Part shown: positions 42,289-49,509 of the stretch, piece after piece
Position numbering within the stretch: the stretch's first letter is position 1
Layout of the letters: the number at the start of each line of letters is the position of its first letter
NCBI GenBank assembly: GCA_037893225.1
Contig: JAZGUH010001195.1
Location: 1-64,000, forward strand
Length of the DNA: 64,000 bases
Direction: 5' to 3'
Source of the DNA: Hippasteria phrygiana
Taxonomy: Eukaryota; Echinodermata; Asteroidea; Valvatida; Goniasteridae
Notes under the pieces: model-generated
What the model was told of the DNA's origin: nothing
Databases searched by the model: none
What the model saw: only the letters and a program-made list of their open reading frames with translations
Position numbers and translations under genes: made by a program

Positions 42289-43638
42289 ATGGCTGCAGGT
42301 GGAGAAGATTTAGAAATGGGTGACCTCGGTCGAGAAGACGAAAAAGCTGATGCTGATGCCGATGATGCTTTTGAAGACGATGATTTAAACAGACCGGATG
42401 AACCACAAATTGTTGGTCAGCATGATCTTGAATTTGTCAATCAGACTGACCAACCACAACTGCCGACGATGGATGATGTAGATTTAGCTAATTCTTTTTA
42501 TGATTTTTGGGATACGGAAGGCTATACTAGACCAAGACGCATTTTGTACAAATCTTTTTATGAGACTGAAAAAGGTATTTACTTCGGTGGTGTTAGGTTG
42601 ACTCACAAATATAAGCCTACGAAATTTATAAAATTTGATACGTTATTTAAAAACTTTAACGAGAAGTATCCAGGCGATAAGTATCCAAGAAGCTTTAGAG
42701 AATTTTTTAGAGAAGATTTGGGTTTATTACAGCCCTGGGAACGAAGAGATAAAGATGCGAAAGAATTAGTAAAACATATAGATATTGCTATGTCTACACG
42801 CACCACTACAAGACAACAAGTTGATACAGCTGACCATCTGCACGAAGAAATAACTCGTATGAGTAAGTCCAAAGTAGATACAATTCCTCCCCCTCAATCG
42901 AGAGAAGTAGATGCTCAAACGCAAACTGATGGGTTAAATTACAGAGAACTTGTAGCTTTAGACAAAAAATTACAAACTATGAGCGGTAATGCAGAATTAA
43001 ATTTAGCCGAACTGATTAAACTATACGATAGACGCAAGGAGATAAAAACAGCCCTCGAAGTAGCAGAAAACGATAATGAGATGCAAGACCTACTAAAAGA
43101 ACAAGACAATATTGAAGATGAAATAGAGGTCAGATTAAGACTTAAGCACAACATTAAACTAAGCATGAATAATGAATTCGCTGGAATAAAAGAAACGATT
43201 AATAAAATACGAGATAGAAATACCCCTCTACGGGAAAAGATTAGAATTCTGTTTCGAGAACAAGGTGTGAAGTTAGTAAGTGTATTGACTGCGTTTTCTA
43301 TGGTTATAGGTTTTATCGTAGATAAATTAGTATCGGCTTTTGGTGGGGGTGGTGGTTCGGCTGCAGCAGCGGTTGTTCCTGCTCTGACTCCCGTTACGCC
43401 CAAGCCCGGAGGTAACGTGAAAGATTGGATAAGTAATCATTTAAAAAACTTGGCTAATTTGCTAAAAAAGCTCGGGGGTAAGTTATTAGTCGCTTTACCT
43501 GGTATTTTGGGTGCTATCGCGAGTTGGTTGTTCACGTTGTTAAGTAAATCAGTCGGTTGGTTGGCAGAGCACGTGTGGGCATTATTGGTAGGTGTTGGTA
43601 CTTTGATACTAGTATACATGCAAAAAAATTTAAAATAA
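42289..43638 (+). CDS. Polinton coiled-coil membrane protein B2 (449 aa)
   Basis: Paralogue of the gene at 40735. Same 20-base upstream text ending ACTTTATAAAATGGCTG. Same N-terminal fold (YDFWDTEGYTRPRRI, THKYKPTKFIKFD), same LREKIRILFREQGV block, and near-identical C-terminal membrane region. It lacks the extended LDER heptad array and has a different coiled coil (residues 215-300). The identity of the C-terminal DNA (42040-42260 versus 43405-43625) exceeds that of the rest, suggesting recent gene conversion or strong constraint. Confidence 0.8.
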   Translation: MAAGGEDLEMGDLGREDEKADADADDAFEDDDLNRPDEPQIVGQHDLEFVNQTDQPQLPTMDDVDLANSFYDFWDTEGYTRPRRILYKSFYETEKGIYFGGVRLTHKYKPTKFIKFDTLFKNFNEKYPGDKYPRSFREFFREDLGLLQPWERRDKDAKELVKHIDIAMSTRTTTRQQVDTADHLHEEITRMSKSKVDTIPPPQSREVDAQTQTDGLNYRELVALDKKLQTMSGNAELNLAELIKLYDRRKEIKTALEVAENDNEMQDLLKEQDNIEDEIEVRLRLKHNIKLSMNNEFAGIKETINKIRDRNTPLREKIRILFREQGVKLVSVLTAFSMVIGFIVDKLVSAFGGGGGSAAAAVVPALTPVTPKPGGNVKDWISNHLKNLANLLKKLGGKLLVALPGILGAIASWLFTLLSKSVGWLAEHVWALLVGVGTLILVYMQKNLK

Positions 43639-43668
43639 TAAGTAGTATAAAATATACTACTTTATAAA

Positions 43669-44310
43669 ATGACCGCAGAATCCGTTTACCCTAAATTGCC
43701 CGATTATAGTGCACCTAGAGAAACGAACGAGTCTTCAGTCTTTAGGTTAAATAAAATCGAACGTGTGCAAAAAGAGATATCTAACGAGAGAGATAAGAGA
43801 GAACGGTTGCACAAAAAGTATAATAAAATTATTACCTGTTTATCTAACGCAGAGACCGTTATGGAATGTTTAGGTGCTTTATCCGGCACAATAGGCATAG
43901 TCAGCGTTGTCGGTGTCATTAGTATACCTATAGGTGTGGTGTTAGAAGGATTAGCTATAGGATGCGTGGGTGTAAGTTTGGCATTAAAACGATTTAGTAA
44001 AAAGTTTAGAGGTAAAGCTAAGAAACACGATGAGATTAGAGTAGTAGCAGAAACAAAATTAAATACGATAAATGAATTAGTGTCTCAGGCTGTAGATGAT
44101 GGCGATGTAAGTCACGAAGAATTTACTTTGATTAACGATGAATTAAACAAGTTTAATAGAATGAAAGAAGCTATTAGGACACAAACTAAAGCGAGAGAAG
44201 AGTCTGTTAGAAATCAAAAAGAAATAGACGATGAGGTTGAAAAGAAAGTTGTCGAGCTTCTAGCGAAAGAAAAAAAAGATCTTATCGCAAAACTTACAAT
44301 TTTAAATTAG
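43669..44310 (+). CDS. Polinton 213-aa protein with hydrophobic hairpin and coiled coil; possible -1 frameshift extension
   Basis: Start ACTTTATAAAATGACC. A charged helix (residues 25-55) precedes a long Gly/Val/Ile hydrophobic segment with a central Pro (GTIGIVSVVGVISIPIGVVLEGLAIGCVGVSLAL). This could make a membrane hairpin and recalls fusion- or pore-type segments; no family is assigned. A basic stretch and a coiled coil follow. The frame ends at 44310. An A8 run at 44270-44277 precedes it, and the -1 frame is open from there to 44423. That extension contains PPSY and PSAP. Confidence 0.7.
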   Translation: MTAESVYPKLPDYSAPRETNESSVFRLNKIERVQKEISNERDKRERLHKKYNKIITCLSNAETVMECLGALSGTIGIVSVVGVISIPIGVVLEGLAIGCVGVSLALKRFSKKFRGKAKKHDEIRVVAETKLNTINELVSQAVDDGDVSHEEFTLINDELNKFNRMKEAIRTQTKAREESVRNQKEIDDEVEKKVVELLAKEKKDLIAKLTILN

Positions 44311-44423
44311 TCGTAGCTAAAGAATATGAGTGTGATTCTAATGTGGGCCCAGATGAGCCTCCTAGCTACGCAAGTGCTCAAGAGAGTTTAGAGACTAGGC
44401 CTAGCGCTCCTTGCAAAGAGTAG
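44277..44423 (+). other. Alternative -1 reading frame tail with PPSY and PSAP motifs
   Basis: From the A8 slippery run (44270-44277) the -1 frame runs 48 codons to TAG at 44421-44423. It passes the zero-frame stop and has no stops of its own. It is Pro/Ser/Glu-rich. PPSY is encoded at 44358-44369 and PSAP at 44400-44411. These match the two best-known late-domain classes, which recruit NEDD4-family ligases and TSG101. The PPSY bases lie in a copy of the element's TAGCTACGCAAG repeat. It could be reached by -1 ribosomal frameshifting or polymerase slippage, or reflect a 1-base loss. Not proven to be translated. Confidence 0.4.
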
Positions 44424-44440
44424 TTGTAGTTAGTAACGCA

Positions 44441-44483
44441 AAAAATAACCCTCACCTCTCTAGTAGAGATGAGGGTTATTTTT
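44441..44483. terminator. Strong hairpin next to right TIR
   Basis: AAAAATAACCCTCA...GAGAGG-type inverted repeat: AAAAATAACCCTCACCTCTC pairs with GAGATGAGGGTTATTTTT around TAGTA. It sits between the last gene and the right TIR and could end transcription or mark the 3' processing site. No counterpart at the left end. Confidence 0.5.
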
Positions 44484-44490
44484 GCCTTGC

Positions 44491-44841
44491 GACAAATCAT
44501 TTTTTTTGCCTTCTTCGCCCCGCGTAGCTACGCGCCTGGAGATTTAATGCATAATTAGACATGTTGCTCACTTTTTTATTTTTGTAAAAATTTTGGTGTA
44601 TAGGTACCCAGCAAAATTTGATTTTTTGCTGAATTTGCACCCAGAATTTCCGGACTCTTGTGGGATATGGAAAATACTTTGATTTTGGTGTATAGGTACC
44701 CAGCAAAATTTTAACAAAAGTTTGGGCGATTTTTAGACTATTTTGGTTTTTTAAAAATTTGATGTATGTACCCACATCAAAATTGGAGAGAAAAGTGAAA
44801 AATCGGGTTTTGTCGCAGAATCGGCAATTCCCTATACTACT
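44491..44841 (-). repeat. Polinton right terminal inverted repeat (351 bp)
   Basis: Exact inverted match to 28311-28661 by eye, including the A8/T8 run and the 92-codon ORF. The last base (44841, T) may belong to the target duplication. Confidence 0.95.
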
Positions 44842-44972
44842 GCGTGCGACCTATCGTGAGTGGGCTTCTCGGCCATCTGCAAAACAAGGACGGCGATTCA
44901 GCAGTTATTGCGTCATTTAAGAAAGCCACCCGCGAAGATCTAGAAAAAAGGTAAACTGCTTTCGGATTAAGG

Positions 44973-45065
44973 CCTTTTCACACTAGACAACATCTCGGGG
45001 GCGGAAACGCCGGGGCCGCCCCGGGGCGAGTTCGCCCCGGGGTTCGGCGCTGTAGTGTAAAAAGG
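44973..45065. mobile_element. Short GC-rich MITE in hAT intron
   Basis: Starts CCTTTTCACACTA and ends TAGTGTAAAAAGG, 93 bases. The interior is GC-rich and self-complementary (GGGGCCGCCCCGGGGCGAGT / CGCCCCGG). It lies in the intron between 44950 and 45219. Confidence 0.65.
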
Positions 45066-45275
45066 CTTGTAGTTTTACTGAATTTGTTCTGCCTCCATCT
45101 ACCCGTTAACAATTATCTTACAAGTGGCGTCTGGAGTTTCTATTTCGAAAATATATGCAAAACAAAGCAAAATGACTCATTGAAATTGATGACTAATGTA
45201 TGCGTTACCCCTACACAGGTTCTGCGATGACATTGACGTGTCGGTGCCACTCATCTCATCGGTTCTTGATCCTAG

Positions 45276-46321
45276 TGTGAGGATGTGTTCCTAATGTTTA
45301 AGTGTTCTCAATGTTTTAGCGGCATAAACCGCTCTGAGTTTCTATTGTATAAGATGTGTTATCTCTCTCCGCCGGACGCCGAACGGTGGCGCCCTTTGTC
45401 TTATATATGCATGTTCATGTAAAAGTTTGATGACCCCGGGCGCCTTACTGCCTGCACAATCTTTCACAGGTGAGAACGTCAATTTTAGATTTAATATTTC
45501 AACCTAGATTCTCGAGAGGATGCACTAATGATATATATCTATTATTATTTTCAGTTTATCCGCTTATGTCTAAAGCTCAAGCATACTGTTCATTTTATGT
45601 AAAACGTGGTATTTAAAGTGTGATTTTAGAGTTTGGAAACTTGTCAAGTGTCAAAAGTTTAGTCGTGACAGTTGCTGTGCGCAACGCACGTGTGGTGCGT
45701 TTTATTACGTGATTTAGTGGAGGCAGTCGGTTGCGCGTAGAATATTTAATTACAATGTATTACATCGTCGGTTGTGGCATGTTGCATGGATGTCGCTAGT
45801 GGCGCTGGACTTTGGGGGAATGGGTGTGTATTTTCTGTGTATGAATGAGTGGTGCTGGGCCCAGCTATGTGTGTTTGTGTCCCATTTCCCTTTTGCCTAG
45901 CGTTTCTGTGACATCGGTGCAGCCTACACAATCTGGTTTAAATAATGATTTTGGATTCTCTTTTGAATACTGCTGGTTGTAATTGATAGATTGAATTTAT
46001 TCAAAGGAATGTTGTTTGCAAAAAAGAGACAAGTTGAGACAAATTAAGGCTTAGAGAATTAGAAACGGCTTTTCTAATAGTCACTTTTAGTTTATTAATA
46101 TTTTTTTAAATGCCAGACATATTTACATAACAATCTGTCTAAATAATACTTTTCTGTATATTTAATGCCTGCACAATCTTTCACAGCTTGTGCAGGTTCG
46201 TACAGGTGAACGACAATAAAACCAGCCCCGGCTGGAGAGAGACCTCAGAAAGAACCTGCAGTGCCTATTCAATCCAGTCTATAGAGCCATCCCATCCCTC
46301 TCGCCCTAGGCCCCCCTTACA
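45276..46321. mobile_element. Solo LTR in hAT exon 3 (1046 bp)
   Basis: Starts TGTGAGGATG and ends CCCCCCTTACA (TG..CA with short inverted ends). It is flanked by the 4-base duplication CTAG at 45272-45275 and 46322-46325. Removing it and one CTAG joins the two parts of the hAT exon in frame (L-D-P-R-Y-K). It contains TTATATAT near 45401 and AATAAAA near 46214, as expected for promoter and polyadenylation signals. Ty3/Gypsy or BEL type; cannot tell which. Confidence 0.85.
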
Positions 46322-46799
46322 CTAGGTACAAGGATCTCTCCTTCGTGGTGCGTACTGTTCGGAAAAGGGTGGGGGCCACTGTTCGTGAGCTATACGGAAC
46401 GATGACTTTAGAAGAGCCACCGCCTCCAAAGAAACAGACAAGTACGGCGCAGCCATCTGCGATGGAATTCCTGCTGAGTGGTATCCGCTCGACACCACAC
46501 ACCAGTTCTGATGATGGTGGCGACACTGAGGAGTTCACTGCAGATGACGAGTTGGACACGTACTTCAGTGCTCCAAAAATTGGTCTAAATGATGACCCCG
46601 CCGTCTGGTGGAGACAAAATGAGTCTTTATACCCTACTGTTGCAAAACTAGCAAGGAGGTTTCTTTGTATCCCTGCAACCTCAGTGCCTTTAGAAAGGGT
46701 ATTTTCCAAGGCAGGGAATATTGTCACCGCCAAGCGAAACTGCTTAAAACCGTCGAATGTGAACATGTTAATTTTCCTCAGTTACAACCTCAAATGAGA

Positions 46800-47844
46800 T
46801 CATGTGTGACTTTGTATCGCCAGTCGACACAGCCACTACAATCCGAAAGGAATGGACACGAGGTTCTTATTACAAGCGGGAAATGTGGGCTTTTTTAATA
46901 GCTTAATCGTACTTTGACCTGTCATACATTAACACTTGATTTTTGCCCCTAAATTACACTTCTTAATTCTGTTTTCACCTATTTACATTTCATTTCACAT
47001 TGTCCCATGAATAATGTACGCATGCGCAAGCTCATACTGGCCACAGGTTGCGTCGTCGAACACGTGGCGAGAGCTACAAGCAGCAATGCGTGACCATGTC
47101 CGTTTACTGTGGGAACTTGAAGTCGCATGAAGAAGTAAGTTGTCTTGTTCCTTCTTGTTGCTGGGGAATACTCTGACCGCGATGGTAAAGAGCGGCCTGC
47201 AAAATAACCAGCAAAACAAAATTTGAGCGAGAAATGCCGGAAATCAGCCTTTTACGGCCATGGGCGTGTTTCATTCATTCATATATTTATCATGTACGTG
47301 GGGATCATTATATAACCGTGCATCTTCGAAAGAATGGCTTACTTTGAGTGGAATAATGAATACAACTTACAGTAAGTCACAAGCACTGTATGTTTATCGT
47401 TAATATCAAACATATTTACCAGTTCTACCAAAGCACTGACGAATGATTCTCAACCATTTCCTTACGGTTACAAGTGGTAAAAAATCCGAATTTGTCGCGC
47501 AATAAATAAGTCTACAGCGTGCATGATCGCAGGATATTATGCGTGAAATATTAGAAGCTGCAAAATTTCTAAAGTATTTAATACACGAGCAAGTCCATTA
47601 AATCTGTCGATGTACCCGTAATGATCTTGATACAACAGGCGCATGCAACAACATTGTCAATCGGGCGGTCCATAAATACATGTATACAGTCGACCCCCGC
47701 ACGTAAAACACAGGCGTGCTTTGCGTGCATCTTTTTACCGGCGCGGCATGCACTTATAGCTGATGCGTGAATACTAAATTATTCGTAAATGAACAGCCCT
47801 ACTGCCTGCACAGCAGATCGAACTTGCTCCGTTATGGCGCTTAC
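46800..47844. other. No gene recognised
   Basis: Sequence after the hAT stop. Scattered short ORFs without domains. Nothing supported. Confidence 0.45.
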
Positions 47845-48085
47845 TATCGACGCTGTCAACGACTCTTGTATTCTGACTATCTATGACAAACACCTCTTCT
47901 GATTGAACCGGCTTGTCTTGTGACCCTGCTGGTGACGTGTCGGCCAGAGGTGCCGCTGGCGGAACTGCCGTCTCCTGAGCGACTGCCTGAGGCTCTTTCG
48001 TACTTGAACTGTCTTTTGCTTTTTTGCGTGCACTACGCCTCGCAGATTCCGACGAGGACGCCTTACACTTTGTGCTCTTTCCATC
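47845..48085 (-). CDS. Possible host exon, basic Ser/Lys-rich protein
   Basis: Minus-strand open stretch with acceptor GTTGCAG just before 48085 and donor GTAAGC just after 47845, 241 bases. It encodes KASSSESARRSARKKAKDSSSTKE followed (in shorter pieces) by an Ala/Pro/Val-rich section. The basic part could be a nuclear localisation signal. No domain. Could be a chance ORF. Confidence 0.35.
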
Positions 48086-48229
48086 CTGCAACAAACAACA
48101 AACTAGACCGCGGCCATATATGAACTCCTAATAATGTTTGCTTCCATAACCAACTATATAATTAAAATATGCGAACCTGACTACCCTCGGTTTTAACTAA
48201 CTGGCGTTTTATGTGGACTCGTCGGCCGG

Positions 48230-48700
48230 TTGCCATTTGTAGGGCAACCGACTTGGTCACGGCATAGTGCCTTACTGGCAATACTGATCCTGGGCACGGC
48301 GAGCATCCCCGAACAGCAACGCCATTTAGCGACAAACACTGAATGGGCCGTTTTGCAACCTAACCATATGCAAAGGGTGATCTCGTCCGATAGCAACACC
48401 ATACAGCAGCTAACAGCTAAATGGGCCATCAATCAACCAGGATTAGCAAAATTCCATAATCAAATGTCTGAGTGAATTGCAACTGTTAACAATGTAGGAA
48501 CGTAAAACCGTGAAATGTGCTGTACAAGTCCCGGGAACGGTATACGTATCGCCCGACACCAACACCATGCAGCAGCTAACAGCTGCACGGGCCATCATCT
48601 GCAACCTACTGCAACGGTGATCTCGCCTGATAGAACTCCATACAGCAGCTAACAGATGAATGTGCCATCAATCAACCAGGATTACCCCAGACAAACCCAG
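48230..48700 (+). repeat. Degenerate tandem repeat (CAGCAGCTAACAGCT-type)
   Basis: ACCATACAGCAGCTAACAG and GGGCCATCAATCAACCAGGA recur at 48400-48440, 48565-48595 and 48645-48680, with GATCTCGTCCGATAGCAACA-like text before each. About 85-130 bases per unit, quite diverged. Confidence 0.6.
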
Positions 48701-49221
48701 GCAAACATGCGAATGCTCAAGTATCTTGAGCAAAAATGGCCAAACACCGTCCTTACGCCCCCCCCCCCCCCCCTCCTCCCCCCCCCCCCCCCCCGCCCCC
48801 CTCTGGAACCGAGTAATAAAACTGAGGGCTCCTTGGTAACAGCCTTGGGTATATTTGTATTAAAAAAAATACCGAATGCATAATTATAATGGAAAACTTG
48901 AGAAGGAAATATTGAGAAGACCAGAAAACCAGATACATACGTTTCCTTTGACTTGCTGCTTTTGCTGAGACTGTAAAAAAAATTCGTTCCGCCGTGACCT
49001 CCGTCTACGCGAGCAGTAAGGACTAAAGTGAAGCATATGTTTCACCTACCCTTTTCAGCCTTACGCGAGCATTGTTAGACTCAGTGGACTGCAAAACCCA
49101 TGACAAAGGGGGCATTTTGCACCGTGCGTATTTTACAAAAAAGCTTGTTATGTAATCACGTAGTCTAATCCTTAATTTATTGCCGCTGCAAAAGTGCTAT
49201 CTGAAAAACGCGGGGATTTTT
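48700..49221. other. No gene; long poly-C tract
   Basis: 48756-48800 is nearly pure C (C16, C14 blocks). The rest shows no feature. Confidence 0.5.
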
Positions 49222-49398
49222 CAAGGGCGGATCCAGAACACCATTTTTTTGGGGGGGGGGGGCCAAACATTTATTTTTTCCCCAATTTTTTGGGAGGGGC
49301 CAAAAAAGTGTGTGGCTGAGTTTTGTGGGTGGGTGTACGCAGTGGCTGCCTTTTTGCGACGTCTCCCCCCCCCCCCCCCCCCTAGATCCGCCCTTTGG
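49222..49398. mobile_element. MITE with AAGGGCGGATC termini
   Basis: Starts CAAGGGCGGATCCAG and ends CCTAGATCCGCCCTTTG, 177 bases. Internal poly-G (49250-49262) and poly-C (49365-49382) runs also pair as part of the fold-back. Confidence 0.7.
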
Positions 49399-49509
49399 AT
49401 TTTGTACGGAATTTGCCTAGGCAAGGAAAACGACTCGCGCTACATAAATCCGAATAATGCTGTATCCAGATTAATCTTTTTTTTTTATTATTACATTAGT
49501 GTTTCTAAC

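Larger units (their letters stand above)
28311..44840. mobile_element. Complete Polinton/Maverick (endogenous DNA-virus-like element), 16.5 kb
   Basis: Identical 351-base TIRs (28311-28661, 44491-44841), starting AGTAGTATAGGG, flank about fifteen closely packed genes: protein-primed family B polymerase, DDE integrase, packaging-type ATPase, a probable capsid protein and small membrane proteins. That gene set, long TIRs, an AG start and a 6-base target duplication are the defining marks of Polintons. All main ORFs are open, and the two TIRs show no difference by eye, so insertion was recent. It interrupts exon 2 of the hAT pseudogene; removing it restores that reading frame. AT-rich codon use sets it off from the flanks. 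I see no adenain-like cysteine protease, which many Polintons carry. Confidence 0.95.
26820..46797 (+). pseudogene. hAT/ZBED-type transposase gene, decayed and interrupted by three insertions
   Basis: Exon 1 (26820-27963) encodes a BED zinc finger (VWEHFEKSDG, C-x2-C, H-x4-H). It continues with LTTDSWTSRTQEGYMTVTAHY, VVHDNASNV, GCAAHTLQLSVK, then CDTRWNSTYDML and a donor CAG|GTAAAT. Defects are an in-frame TGA at 27061-27063 and a 1-base loss near 27635. Intron 27964-28259 contains a MITE. Exon 2 starts at 28260, is split by the Polinton after 28310, resumes at 44841-44847 in frame, and ends at 44950. Exon 3 starts at 45219, is split by a solo LTR at 45276-46321, and resumes in frame at 46326. 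It ends at 46797 with the hAT dimerisation domain (WWRQNE, LARRFLCIPATSVPLERVFSKAG, NMLIFLSYN). The family is nuclear DNA transposase or ZBED host gene. It is now non-functional. Confidence 0.85.
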
